From Echria macrotheca (lineage: Eukaryota; Ascomycota; Sordariomycetes; Sordariales; Schizotheciaceae): a stretch of DNA of 64,000 bases. A model generated the notes under the pieces. That model worked only from the letters and a program-made list of their open reading frames with translations. It was not told the origin of the DNA and ran no database searches. The position numbers and the translations under genes are program-made. The stretch is from positions 868,001 to 932,000 of the forward strand of contig MU839827.1 in the NCBI GenBank assembly GCA_030411725.1, read 5' to 3'. Within the stretch, counting starts at the first letter, position 1; each line of letters starts with the position of its first letter. This document shows, one piece after another, positions 32,829-44,402 of the stretch.

Positions 32829-33581
32829 GTGTGCAGGATGCAGGATGCTTGGATGGTGGCCCTAAATGTCGAAGTCGTATGGATGATGGTTATCCTGACT
32901 GATCTAAATTCTTTGGGGTCTACGGGTAAAATATCGAGAACCTACGAATAATGTACCTGGGTCTTTCTGGTTGTCGTCAGTTGCTTATCCTTTTTGTGGT
33001 TGATGGTGACGATGTGGCGGTCGTATCCGTAGGATCTGCGGCCTGTCCCAGGGAGGCACATTCCCCACGTTTCATATTGCTTTTGCTGACATGTTTGTCT
33101 GATGCCAAAAACTCAAGGGCAGCCACAACTGACTCGCGAGATCGAGGCATTCCCTGGGTCATACTTTCGAGACTGGGTAACACGCTAGGACATAAATCGG
33201 GGCAGTCCGTTCCCCCCTTCTTTTGGCTCCCGGAATGGCCCAAGATGAAAGAGTTGGAATCGAAGGAACTTCCCGTCCGTTTGTTGCACCCTGGCTGGAA
33301 CGTGCTCATCCCGGGAAATTTGTGGGTGGATGCCCCTGGCAGGGGCAGCTGCCCCACTGATGACCGTTGGCGTGCATTGGCCGTGCGCGTCGCCGAATTT
33401 GCTTCATCTGGACCGTGTATTTCTCCCGCGATTCCGTCACCAATTCCTTCCAACAAGAAGTCCTCGGGACGCTCGCGGTGAGCCTTCTGAACTCTCCCTC
33501 GCCAACATCGTCGATTGAGCGAGGCCTCAGTCTCCATTCGTTTCTCTCCCCAACGTTCTTTTGCACCCACACACGGCCAAG
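32829..33581. other. Gene-free stretch
   Basis: No supported gene; open frames on both strands are short and lack bias. CT-rich sequence before 33581 is the likely leader of the next gene. Confidence 0.45.
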
Positions 33582-34364
33582 ATGCCTACCAAATCCCACC
33601 ACCGGTCGCGTTCGTCGGTCGACCAGGTCCTCGGTCTGCTGGCAGACCTCCCCGAGCACCAGATTGCCCTGCTCCTCGACGACTTCAACCACACGACGGC
33701 AAGCAATGTGCCAGTCTCCAAAGCCATTGCCATGTTCGATCCCTCAACCCCAAAACCGAGGCGATTCTACGGCAATTCTGCCTCTCCGATGAAGACGCTC
33801 GAGGCAGAGCTTGTGCGACGACACAGCAAGAGAATATCATCGGCTCCCAACCCGGTGGTACGTCCGAGGACAGCCTCCCCACCTCCTCCGGCGACACCAG
33901 TACAGCCCACGGCACCGGTAGAGCCTACCGAACCAGCCGAACACGATATTCTCATGCCAGAGCGACAATGTCGCCCATCTCTTACACTCTCACCACCGGA
34001 TCGCGCCGAGCGTCCTCAGACAGCCGATGGTCCAGCACCAGAATCTCGAGCCCGATCATACAAACGGATCAGCCGTCCGCTGATCCTATCCCCGACGGCA
34101 ACCGCCGAGTTACACGAGCTGCTGCTAGCCTACCTGCACGAGACACCGGCCTCCGCCTCGTCTACCGCGACGTCGTCGCCCATCACGCCCGATGCTGCCT
34201 CGGCCTTCTCTCCCTTTACCACGATACAGTCCGACTTGGACATCCCCGGCCTCGACCTGCTCGAGCCGCCACCAACGCGCGCACCGCATTTCATATTTGG
34301 ACGAGGAGGAAAGACGGATGCAGTCGGCATGAGCGGCATATTTGAGATTTTGTCATCCCATTGA
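33582..34364 (+). CDS. Hypothetical Ser/Pro-rich protein, 260 aa
   Basis: Function not recognised. Single exon. A short helical N-terminal segment (VDQVLGLLADLPEHQIALLL, residues 13-32) is followed by about 110 residues of Pro/Ser/Thr-rich disordered sequence. A second ordered block follows (RPLILSPTATAELHELLLAY). The protein ends in GMSGIFEILSSH. The two helical blocks separated by low complexity suggest a scaffold or adaptor, but that is a guess. Codon use is GC3-rich, as in neighbouring real genes, and the ATG context (AAGATGCC) is acceptable. Confidence 0.65.
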   Translation: MPTKSHHRSRSSVDQVLGLLADLPEHQIALLLDDFNHTTASNVPVSKAIAMFDPSTPKPRRFYGNSASPMKTLEAELVRRHSKRISSAPNPVVRPRTASPPPPATPVQPTAPVEPTEPAEHDILMPERQCRPSLTLSPPDRAERPQTADGPAPESRARSYKRISRPLILSPTATAELHELLLAYLHETPASASSTATSSPITPDAASAFSPFTTIQSDLDIPGLDLLEPPPTRAPHFIFGRGGKTDAVGMSGIFEILSSH

Positions 34365-34766
34365 GCATGGATTTTGGTGTTTTTGTTTCTGGCCGGGCGT
34401 TTTGCGGTATACCAGATTGTATCGAGCTGCAGCAATCACAATTGGACTTTGCATTCAGGGCAATATCGAGCCGGCATGTGTCTGGTGTTTGTTTGTGTGA
34501 CGCGAATGCCAGTGCTGACCGTTGACAGGCAATATCTGGGGCATCCTGTAATCCCGGGTAAACGCGGGCGTTCCTCTGGCGGGCGCCAGCACCTGGCGAA
34601 GCACATGCCGATGGCCATCGTACCGGATGTTCTGGCAGCGGTCCTAGCGCCAGCATCGACATCACTTCGTCATGCAGAGACAGCACCAAGCCATGGCTAC
34701 CGCAACCCTATTTTCCCTAGACTGTGCAGTATAGTCAATCCGATTGCAACAACAGTGTCTGTCATC
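34365..34766. other. Convergent 3' spacer
   Basis: The tail-to-tail spacer between the Ser/Pro-rich gene and the GFA gene. Nothing recognised. Confidence 0.4.
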
Positions 34767-35423
34767 TCACGGCCCTGGATCCTCCCTTTTCACCTCCTGG
34801 TCAACCCTCCCGCTCGGATGCCGAATCAGCCACTCACTCTTGCCCTCCATGAGGTCCTTGACCCAGCCTGTTCCTGAGTTCCACCATCCATGCCTGTCGG
34901 GTCTGGCCAGCTCGATACTCTCGCGGTCCATTGTCCCAACCGCCACGTCCACAATGACTCCTAGCGTCCAGTTCGGTCCTCGATCCTTGGACGAGCAGTA
35001 TGTGAGCCCCGTCCCGCAGCGGGTGCAGAAACACCGGTGAATCTGCGGTGATGATTCATAGTGGCCCAGATATGTCGTCTGGAGCACCTCCGGCGATGGA
35101 GTTGCGACTTGATCACAGGGGTAGGCTACGTATGGTGCATCCGTCGTGGCCTTGGAAAGCAGTGAGAACGAGATCCAGGACTCTGGACAGATGAACCAGC
35201 ACTGCACCAGTCCACCGCATGCGCGCCGGCAGTCCTCGCAGTGGTCAATATCGATGAAGGGCAGGCGTGTAGCGACCCTTTCGCCGGCTGCGTTGATGGG
35301 TGTCGGTGCGGCGCGCGGGGCAAGCGGGCGAGAGGACAGCGCGGGTACGGCGATGGTGTAGCGGACCGCCGTGCACATGCAGCTGCCTGTTAGGGTGAGA
35401 GGTGTGCTGGGGAGGAAGGCCAT
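34767..35423 (-). CDS. GFA/CENP-V family zinc protein, 218 aa
   Basis: A member of the glutathione-dependent formaldehyde-activating (GFA)/CENP-V fold. The zinc-ligand pattern is complete: GSCMC near residue 14, DHCEDCRRACG near residue 61, and CFCTRCGTGL near residue 132. Fungal members are numerous and mostly uncharacterised; thiol adduct or carbon-sulphur lyase chemistry is typical of the fold. Single exon with the ATG at 35423. An Ala/Pro-rich insert (about residues 30-50) separates the first two ligand groups. No targeting signal is seen. Confidence 0.85.
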   Translation of the reverse strand: MAFLPSTPLTLTGSCMCTAVRYTIAVPALSSRPLAPRAAPTPINAAGERVATRLPFIDIDHCEDCRRACGGLVQCWFICPESWISFSLLSKATTDAPYVAYPCDQVATPSPEVLQTTYLGHYESSPQIHRCFCTRCGTGLTYCSSKDRGPNWTLGVIVDVAVGTMDRESIELARPDRHGWWNSGTGWVKDLMEGKSEWLIRHPSGRVDQEVKREDPGP

Positions 35424-36021
35424 ATTTGGTGATATGGTGTCGGTTGGGGGCGTGGAATAGGGGTGCAGGTCCGGCCGGATTGCCGCGGTATTTGTGTGGT
35501 TGAAGGTCTGGGCGTCGTCTGTGGTGGAAAGGGGCTGAACCGCAGCGAGGAGCGGGGAAGCGGCATGGGTTCGGGACTGAGTAGGTTACGAGAAGGACAA
35601 CTGATTCGGCAGGGGAAAGGCAGGGAATATATCAAGATCAAGAATTGGTGAGGATCTTGCCAGAATGTAGTCCGTCCACTCCCCGTCATGGGCCGACGTA
35701 AGAATCGGTGCCTGCTTGCAACACAGCAGGCTACACAGAGTGCGCGGCTCCCACCGAGGACGTGCAATCAACGAACTGAATTCCGAATGTAAAACCAATG
35801 AATAGCTGATGGTCCACTTCAGCGAGTGGGAAAAAGATTCTTCATCAGGGGTTCAACGCTAACAATTCGGTGTCGCTGTTGCCTGGCTTCAAGAAGAAGT
35901 CCGTTGGATGTCATTCGCGGGCTCATCCAGCTGAGCCGTCATCACATGACATGTTGGGCGCGACTTCCCTCTTGATGGCCTCAGAGCCTTGCGTCGTTTC
36001 CCCCCCGCATCACCATCGGCA
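35424..36021. other. Divergent promoter region
   Basis: This separates the GFA gene (minus) from the ankyrin gene (plus). An AT-rich segment near 35620-35640 could provide core promoter elements. No gene seen. Confidence 0.45.
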
Positions 36022-38554
36022 ATGGACCCGCCCGCGTTCAGCTTCGCCGTTGAGATCTTTGGCGTCGTTGGCGCCACTGACGTGGTATTTCGCTCGGTAA
36101 CGAGCCTCGCCGATTTGATATCGAAAGCTCGCGGCGCCAGCGGGACGGCCGACCTGCTGCTCTCGGTTCTCAACGGACTCGCTGCAGCGCTTGGCGAAGT
36201 GCGAACCTGGGCGGAAGCCCACAGTCAATCTGACTTCGCGAGTCAAGATGGCCAGGTCGTCCCTCATGATCTGATTCCCCTCCTACAACGATGCGGTCGC
36301 GAGCTGGATGACCTAAGGCGAGGCATGGGCGGCGTGCTTCAGCCCAAGTCTTGGATGTGGAAATGGGCGGCGAACGCCCAGTTTGCGTGGAGCGAGTCGA
36401 GGATCAGACAGTCTGTCCAGATCCTCGAGGGCTACAAGACCTCCTTGATTTTGCTAGTGGGTAGTCGAACTGGGTATGTCGGGACTTTGCGGAAAGAATG
36501 CCGCTGACACCACCTTAGGCATGACCTTCTGTCCTTGCGAAAGAGTACGAGATCCATAGAACACAGCCTTTCGTCGGCTTCTTCCACAATTCAGTCCGGC
36601 ATCCAATCCCTCAGAGATACACTGGTACCTGACCTTCAGGCCGTCGGACATTCGCAACAACGGCTAGCCGAACATGTTGAGACTACGGCGACATCGCTTC
36701 AAGCACTTGACAGAACGATCTCGTCTTCCAGGACTCAACATTCTACCGAAATATCGACAGCGTTCCAGAGTTTATCGGAACAAATTGCCTCTCTATCCCT
36801 CGTGCACACCTCCGACTACGATGTATCGGTCGAGGGCGATAACTTGCAGTCGATCATTGTTCCCCTGCGGCTCATGAAGTCGCGTCTCGCCGGTGCCGTG
36901 GAAACACTCTCGGTGGCGGGATCGATGTCGGTGCCGGTATCAAATGTGGACTGGTTTCTATCTGAAATCGAAGATCTAACAAAATTCGCCTACCGATCTG
37001 CGGGCTCCCCGTACCGCAACCGAAGACCCGACGCATACGGATCCTCCTACAGCCTCCTTCCCCAGATGCACACCATCCCCTTCAAGGCTAGGGGGGTATC
37101 GAGGTCCCCGTCTGGCTTTTTGGTGGTCGACTATGCTGAAGGCACCGACAAGGAGAACCGCAAGATTCGAAGGTTTCGTTTTGCTTGCTTCGCCGTTGGT
37201 ATCGCCGACCTGCCACCATCAGGTGTCGCTGGGTTGTTCACCAGCTATCAGAATTCACCGCCCGAGTACAGCTGCCGAATCAACCGACAAATCAGAGTTC
37301 TCAACGTCGTCTCGTCCAGGTCCGATGCCTTTCAATGTGCTCGACGAAACGATGTCGAGGGCATGATGCAACTATTCTCTGCTGGCAAAGCAAGTCCATT
37401 TGACTTTGACGAGAATGGGCGTTCTCTTTTCACCGTAAGTTCAAAAGTTATTTGGAATACATGTAACTAAGTCATCACAGCCCGCGATAAACCTACTTCA
37501 CGAAGATATGGTCTTGTTTCTGCTTGCTTCCGGAGCTGATCCCCATATGTGCAAGCTCGGCTCTAGGTACTGCCAAGACACTGGTCGGACCCTGATCTCA
37601 TCGTGTCAGGCGCTAACTTAGACCAGGGAAGACATAACCTTTGAAACACTATTACGGAGACGCATCGATGTTTTGGGTTCTCTCTCAGACGTGCGCTCCG
37701 TCATCCGCTTCATAAACCTGGTCCTCATCAAAAGCGGCGAGATCGGGATTTCGCCGCCATTTGTTGAACAAATGGACCAGAAAGTTCTTGGCGTAGATAT
37801 TCGATCGCTCATTACGGCATTTCAAAGTGAAAGTTCCGAGAGAAGGCCCCTCGAAGCACACGATGTGAGCGCATTTTGGGGTGTAATACTGCAAGCGATA
37901 CAAAATAGTCGATCGCCCAGTCCCTGGATCTCTTACCGGGATGAATTAGGCCGGGATCTTCTCGCCACTATCTGTATGGGAGAAAGTAATTTCCTTACAG
38001 CCGTCGTGGAGCTCCTAGATAGTGAAGCGGATATGTGGGACTGGAAGGGAATCCTCAGCTCTTGGGTGGAGGACGACAAACGGCATACCGGTCTCTACGA
38101 CATAGCAGAACTGTTGGTCCATCTAGGGGCAAATGTGGACGACGTATATGGTGACGCACCACTCGTTATCTTGGCCAAAGCAGTGGCTCCTACGCATCCC
38201 GACTACGATCAGACCTTGCCTGTTCGCTTAGCACAACTGCTGTTGAACGCGGGGGCGAAAATCGACCGCATGAGCATTTATGGACAGACTGCGCTCATGT
38301 ATGCGGTGAGACAAAACTGTTTTGAACTTACCACCTTGCTGCTTGACAACGGAGCGGATGTTGGCGTTCGGGACTTCGAAGGGCGTACCGCCTTGGACTT
38401 TTTTTACAGGTCCCCGGTCGGGACGGATCCTATGTGGCTAAGAGATATTCGACCGCGGCTGCGGAGAGAGATTCGAGCCATACGACCCGGAAGGTTTCCT
38501 GGGGTTATTTTCGATCGAAGGCGACTAATGGGACGCGCTTCCAGAGCGGTGTAA
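36022..38554 (+). CDS. Ankyrin-repeat protein with NLR-type helical N terminus, about 793 aa
   Basis: Exons: 36022-36473, 36519-37434, 37481-37566, 37627-38554; introns are 45-60 nt and in frame. The first 60 residues (MDPPAFSFAVEIFGVVGATD..., then SVTSLADLISKA) match the helical domain that opens many fungal STAND/NLR proteins. A coiled-coil-like region follows (about 155-270: SLSSASSTIQSGIQSLRDTL). After a folded middle, ankyrin units are recognisable: DAFQCARRNDVEGMMQLFSAGKASPFDFDENG, VLFLLASGADPH, LLVHLGANVDDVYGDAPLVIL and YGQTALMYAVRQNCFELTTLLLDNGADV. No P-loop NTPase is visible, so it is not a complete NLR. A role in non-self recognition or signalling is inferred from architecture only. 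Confidence 0.8.
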
Positions 38555-39002
38555 GAGTTTCCATCATACCCGTTTGGCACGGAGCTCGGGGGCCCGACGA
38601 CGACGTGGTGGATAGAGTTTTATTTGGACAGAGAGATGCCACAACAGAGGTTGGAGGGGACTTGGGGTTGGATATCATCATTTTTTGACGCAAAGCGTTC
38701 ACTTTTGTTACTATATTTCAAGTATATCAAACGATTCCATGTCATGGCTCGAAGCTGGTTACACAACTCCTCCTGAGGTTCTGTTCTACTACCATGCAAT
38801 CTCCCGAGTACAACGGAACCGGATAACCAGTACTGGCACTTCCAAACTGGCAGGTCCGGAGGCCACTTTCAACCCTTTTCTGCTACATCATCTTGAAGAC
38901 TTAAATCCGGCACCCAGCAAGATGGACATTATTCTACACCAAGCTTACACGTCCATCGGCCCCCGGGTATACTCTATCTGATAATACACTTTATCTCACA
39001 GC
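38555..39002. other. Convergent 3' spacer
   Basis: The spacer between the ankyrin gene and PGS1. AT-rich at 38690-38730. No gene seen. Confidence 0.45.
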
Positions 39003-40643
39003 CTACAACGCGCCGCCTGACAGCCGCACAAGCATCATGGCGATGCGCACCTTGAGTCCGACGCGCCGCTCCGTCCTGGCAAAGTCGTCGCGCGTCACGA
39101 CCTCGGTGTTCTCCTTGAGCCACCGCTGCTCCTCACCCAGACGGCGTTTGAGCCCCTCGTTCTCGGTGACGATGAGTGCGTTTGCCTCCAAATCAAGCGA
39201 GTAGCTCCTCTTCGTGTAGTTGGAGCTGCCTATCAGCGAGATGGATGGATTTTTATTCTCTGGCAAGGTCACCCAGAGGCCCTTGGCATGGTATGTCCAC
39301 CCGCCGGGCTCGCCTACCGTTCCCTTTCGCCACTCCCTTAGCACTGTCGAGGCCTCGCGCTTGTTGTGGTGCACCGCGCGGAGGAAGCGCCGCGCCAGAA
39401 GTGTATATGCATCGGGAAGCAGGCCGGAGACGCCGGGCGACTTGTAGAACCCGTTGGCGAACGGAGACGCCGTTATGACGGTATTGTTGTGTGATGCGGT
39501 GGATAACAGGAGCTTAGTAAGGGATGGTGCAGGATTGAAATACCCGGCAGTAAAGGTCCACGAGGACTTGGCATAGACCGGCGACTCCAGGGTCTTTAAC
39601 ACGTGGCTGATGGCTGGGAGCTCGGTAGAGGTGTCTGGCTTGAGCAGCTGCGAGAACTGCGCCAGCATGTAAACCGACGTATCCCTCTTCTCCACCGGCG
39701 TCTGATCCAACGCGGTCACGGGAGCTGTCTTCGGTGATATCAATCCGGACAATAGGCTGGTCGACTCTGTGATAAACTGCTTTGGATCGGACAGTGGCGA
39801 GACGGCTGCATTGGTCTCGGGCCAGGTTAGTTGGAAACCTGAAGCCGACTTCGCCGGCTTGACTAAAAAGCTCAGGGACGAGATAGCGTCATGGATGTTG
39901 GAGAAGTACTCGGTGATATCTCTGCTCGAAAACAGGTGGTATCGATCCTGCCTGTTGGTAAAGTAGTCGCTCGACAGGTTGGCACCCGACAGAATGATCT
40001 CGTCATCAACACCATACAGCTTCATGTGCTGCAGCCCCCAGCCCTCGTTTATCCTCTTCGGTATGTACTTCTTGCGGAGTCCTGTGAGATTCGGGGTGTG
40101 GTACATGCGGATCTCGACACGGTCGGGGCCGAACTCGGAGATCAGGGGCGCCAGCAAGGAAGCGCTCGACGGGTCGGGGGCCTCACGCGTGCCGCGGAGC
40201 GCATCGGTCAGAATGCTGAGCTTAACATGGGGCTTCGCTCTTAGCGTTTGTTGGAGAACGGCAATCTTGGCGTGTTAGTTGTACATGTCGGACTGCCGCA
40301 AGCAAGCACATACCAACTCTTTTTCTGACTTGCCGATGTAGAGTGTTGACAAGAAGATGCGGTTCTCGGCATTGCGGATCTTGTCCTTGAGCGTCTCGTA
40401 AAACTCTATCGGAGTCTGCAGCACCCGGATTTGCGAGCCGTGGACCTTGAACGAAGGCGCTATCCTGTCGAGCTCATTGACGAAGGGAGCCAACATGGCT
40501 GTGCTGGACGGCGTCGCACTCTGGGACGCCCCGGCTGAGGGCATCGAAAACCGTCGACATTGTGGGTGGTTGATTCGCGGGCGAGATCGAGATAGCGGGA
40601 CTCTAAGTTTGCTCGCGCATCGAGGAGCGCACCTGACCAGCAT
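39003..40643 (-). CDS. PGS1: Phosphatidylglycerophosphate synthase, mitochondrial, 530 aa
   Basis: Makes phosphatidylglycerophosphate from CDP-diacylglycerol and glycerol-3-phosphate, the committed step to cardiolipin in the mitochondrial inner membrane. It belongs to the phospholipase D superfamily. Exon 1 40643-40314 and exon 2 40265-39003 are joined across a 49-nt intron (GTATGT...CTAAC...CCAAG). Two HKD motifs are present: H190-x-K in HMKLYGVDDEIILSGANLS and H436-x-K in YHAKGLWVTL followed by GSSNYTKRS. The N terminus is Arg-rich and free of acids (MLVRCAPRCASKLRVPLSRS), a mitochondrial presequence. Length is close to the yeast enzyme. It shares a promoter with NDUFA12. Confidence 0.94.
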
Positions 40644-40911
40644 AGCCGCGAGGGAGGGAATCAAGCTTCGACATTCCCATGGCAGACGACAAATTCTGGG
40701 GATGCAATTGCGACAGGCTCAAGCTCGGGCGGGACCGGTGGGTCGAGACTTGGCACAAGCACCCGCAATTGAGCAACATGATTGGTCCGGGGCTTTCCAG
40801 CTCGGCGCCCCACAGGCGTTCTTGAGGTCAAACCGCACTTCGCCGCGACAACCGTTTATCTCGACGACACATCGAAGCTCGTCACGGTCAGCCGGCCAGC
40901 CCCTGCCCAAG
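40644..40911. promoter_or_regulatory. Bidirectional promoter, PGS1/NDUFA12
   Basis: Only 268 bp separate the divergent ATGs of two nuclear genes for mitochondrial inner-membrane functions. Both transcripts must start here, so shared control is likely. No individual factor-binding site could be assigned with confidence. Confidence 0.6.
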
Positions 40912-41638
40912 ATGTCGTACATCACGAGAACCTTGCGAAACCTCCGCAAGATTGGATTCAAGGTTTGTCGCCGGAGTGCAGGTCGGGGAGAAATGGCGCT
41001 GACAGATTTGACCACAGGAATACTGGCACCAGCTCAACGTTCGTTCTCAACCCCTCGTTCCCCGGTCGAACCAAGTCTGCTAACCTCGCCGCTCTCGACG
41101 ACAGTATATTGGTATATGCTGATATGACGCGAATACGGCCGGAGGGACACTGACGGACGCAGGCGACACCAAGGCCGGCACGCTGGTCGGAGTGGACAAG
41201 TTCGGCAACAAGTACTTTGAGAACGCCGAGGAATTGCCGCGTACGTGACGGCTTGGTATTCGCGTTGGGGTCTCTGACGTTGTCTAGTCCGCACGAGATG
41301 GGTCGACTATGCGAAACACGATTTTGATCCGTACGCTCCCTCGCGCAGACATTGACGACTGAGCTGACAGACGACCGCAGCTCCCAGATCGAGCCCCTGT
41401 GGCATTCGTGGATCTCGTATGCCATCGATACGCCGCCGAACAAAGACCCGATTGCCATCACCAACCGCTCCTGGGCATCGCCCAAGCACATCCCCAGCTT
41501 GACCTTCGGGCCAGGCGCGTTCAGAACCTATAACACGTTCGTATCGCCCGTCCCGCGGCTCTGGATGCAGGCTAACTGTCCCTTAGAACAAAGCCGAAGG
41601 TGAAGGCTTGGGAGCCCGTGGCTGCTCCGCGACAATAA
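40912..41638 (+). CDS. NDUFA12: Complex I accessory subunit NDUFA12 (B17.2 type), 135 aa
   Basis: An accessory subunit of mitochondrial NADH:ubiquinone oxidoreductase, needed late in assembly of the peripheral arm. Seven exons: 40912-40962, 41018-41038, 41105-41111, 41163-41240, 41288-41330, 41381-41536, 41587-41638. The spliced protein reads MSYITRTLRNLRKIGFK-EYWHQLN-YIG-DTKAGTLVGVDKFG and later LRTRWVDY, DPSQIEPLWHSWISY, which is the family signature in the right order. Exon 3 is only 7 nt (TATATTG). It is required to supply the conserved YIG before DTKAGTL, and both flanking introns have good GT..AG ends and CTAAC/CTGAC branch sites. The gene is packed with introns, six in 727 bp. Confidence 0.94.
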
Positions 41639-42616
41639 ACGGTGGTCCATTTGTATATATGCCGTTGTGGTGAATAGACTGTTGCACTACCATTTACAAG
41701 CCGTGCTTTCGCGCATTGTTTGCAATACCAGTCCCAGGTTCATCATGACATGCAGGAATCAGTCGAATACTGTCTCTGGTCTCAATACCAGCCCGATCCT
41801 GTTGACTCTGTTCTTCAGGTTCTATACAGGGAAATTAATACAGCGATGACGACGAGCTGATCTTCAGCCTCCCCCGTCGCTTCTCAGGACAGTAACCACA
41901 CCATGGGCCATATGGAGATGTGTCAGAAACGGTTCTGCTTTCCATTCGGGCTTCTCTCTATTCTCATTTGGACTCGAATTATGGTTCGGCACATGCTTCT
42001 TACCCACTTGGTGCACCACCCCGGCCTACCCCTTCTGCAACTCTCCTCCCCTTCCTCAACCCCGGCCTCACTGAACACAGATCATGAGCACGATGAATCA
42101 CAAGAGCCGATAAGACCAGCTGACCCCGCCCGGCGAGATTCCGGAATTCGGATGCCACGCGGGCTTCTGCGATAAATTCAACAGCCTCAAGAAAAGCTTG
42201 GCTTCCTGAGCCGCGGATTGGGCTTGCTTTCGGAAGCACGATTTCTGTCCCTGGAAGGGCTGTTCGTTCTGCTTGGTCATTGCGGAAACTCTTCAAAACA
42301 TCGAGAGAGGTGAAGGGCGCCGGATCGAGAAATTTGAGATCCAATGCCTTCGAGCTTCAGTGATCACAATGGTCAACTTTGTCGGAGGCCCATCCTGCGA
42401 CTACGAATTCCACGGTCACACGCAGCAACAACGCCCTTTTCCGTTGCCCCCGGAGCTTACCGTGTGCACGAAACTGTCAACTGCTCAGTCTATTGATTAC
42501 ACACCGGGGTATCTATCCTCTATTGTATCTGATGCTGCCTCGAGTCTTATGAACCAGCCCAACCGAAGAATAACCATGCACCTCCACCCAAAACTATCGT
42601 CTCATCCGTCCAACCC
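41639..42616. other. Gene-free convergent stretch
   Basis: 3' regions of NDUFA12 and the MFS gene, with only unsupported open frames between them. Confidence 0.45.
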
Positions 42617-44402
42617 CTAGTCAAAAACCGAGGCTTTGGACCACTTCGAGCGCGCCCGGATCCTCTTTCCATAAGCAAAAAAGACAAAAGGCACAGGAAT
42701 CAACAGGACGGCAAACCCGGCCGGGATGGACGAGCCTGGCCCGACGCCGAGATTATGATACATGGGCCCAACAACCAGCGGGAAGGCGCATGCAAAGCAT
42801 GACCGAAGGAAGGTATTGGCGGCAACGGCTGAGGCGGCGTACATCTGGAAGGTGTCGACCAAGTAGTTCAGCGCGCCCTGGAAAATCATAAAGAAGCCGG
42901 TGCCGAGCAGGACGAGACCGATGCATGGAACGATCCAGTGGATTTTCGGGTTGGCCGTCCATCCGGTGACGAACTGGCCTCCAGCGAACAGCACACTCCC
43001 GACCATCATCGGAGGGAGCCGTCTCTCAGGAACGGCCCGGTTCCCGGCAGCTTGGTAGTATCGGTTATAGACGAGGGAGTTCCACACGTTGCCGACGCAG
43101 CCCAAGATGGCGCCGAGGAGGATGCAGACGAAGGGAAGCGTCGAGACGAACAGCGACCAGCCGCGCACCTCGCCGAAGATGATGGGGATTGACCCGAGCT
43201 GCATGTAGATGATGCCATAACAAAAACTGGCGTAGGTGGCCATGAGGAAGCAGATGGGCGTGCACAGGAGCTGGACCGGCCGGACCAGGAACTTGCGGGC
43301 CAGCTCGTTGATGCTGACGTCCCACTCCTCGAACTTGGCGTGCAAGGCCCAGTTGCCCGTCTCGATGCGCAGCCGGCGGGCCTTGTTGACGAGGAGCTTG
43401 GGCGGGTATGTCTCGTCGATGAAGATGACGGCGATGGTCAGGACGAAGGCCTGCAGGATGCCCGTGAGGTACTCGGACCAGCGCCATCCGAGATTTGGTT
43501 GGCTGACCAGCGCGGCGGAAACAATGGGGCCTAGGATTGTCAGCTTCGAAGACATTGGGCAGAGGGTGAGACATACCTATTGAGGGCCCACCAACCACGG
43601 CCATGGCATAGCCTGCGATGCCGACGCCCCGGTACGCCGGCGAGTAGAGGTCACCGAGCACGCCGCCGGTGTTGGTCACGGGGGCCGACGCGAAGAATGC
43701 GGCAAAGAAGCGAGTGAGCATCAGAGTCTGGAGATCCTTGGCCGTCGCGCTCCCAAAGCTGAAGCATATGGCGATAAACATGGGCACGAACACGGCGATC
43801 CTCCTCCCGTAGACCTCGCTCAGGGGCGCCCACAGCAGCGGACCGACGCCGAAGCCGATCAGGAACAATGAGGTGCCGAGCACGGCCACCTGCGTTCCGA
43901 CGCCGAACTCGTCGGCGACCTGCCTCGTACCGGGCGCATAACTCGCGGAAGCCCAGGTCGAGGTCATGGTCACGAGGCCGTACAGAGCCGTGGTCACGAC
44001 CTTCTTGTGGATCGGCCAGTTGACGGGCTTGTACGGGTCGTCAGGCCCATTGAATTCGACGAGGTGCTCCTTGGTCGTCGGCACGTGCGAGAGCGGGTGC
44101 GTGAAGGCGTAACCCCCCGCCGGCCGGGACCGGATGTGCGAGATCAAGACGGTCGGGAGGGTCGCCGGGCGCGAGAGGCGCGGGCCGAGCGAGGTCCGGG
44201 ATCGGTTCGGCCCCGCATTGATGCTGCTGGTCCGGCTGCGGCTCTGGCGGATCTCGAGGCGACTGGGGCGGAACCCGTCGTGGTCGTCATCGTCGTGCTC
44301 GGTCGTGGCAATGCTTTCTGTGTCGGACTCGTCCGGCGTCGTGGCATCGCTGTCGTGCGGTTTGGGTTCGGGCGAGCTTTCTGGATGGAGGTTGGCGGTC
44401 AT
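42617..44402 (-). CDS. MFS drug:H+ antiporter (DHA1 type), 579 aa
   Basis: A predicted plasma-membrane proton-coupled exporter with 12 transmembrane helices, the group that includes polyamine and azole/drug efflux pumps. Exon 1 44402-43577 and exon 2 43530-42617 are joined over a 46-nt intron (GTATGT...CTGAC...CCTAG), giving VVGGPSIG-PIVSAALV in frame. A cytoplasmic N terminus of about 115 residues is acidic and Ser/Arg-rich. NWPIHKKVVTTALYG leads into helix 1. The motif GFGVGPLLWAPLSEVYGRR marks the loop between helices 2 and 3, and VLGDLYSPAYRGVGIAGYAM fits the antiporter signature in helix 5. The substrate cannot be predicted. A 1.9-kb region follows upstream before the next gene. Confidence 0.9.
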
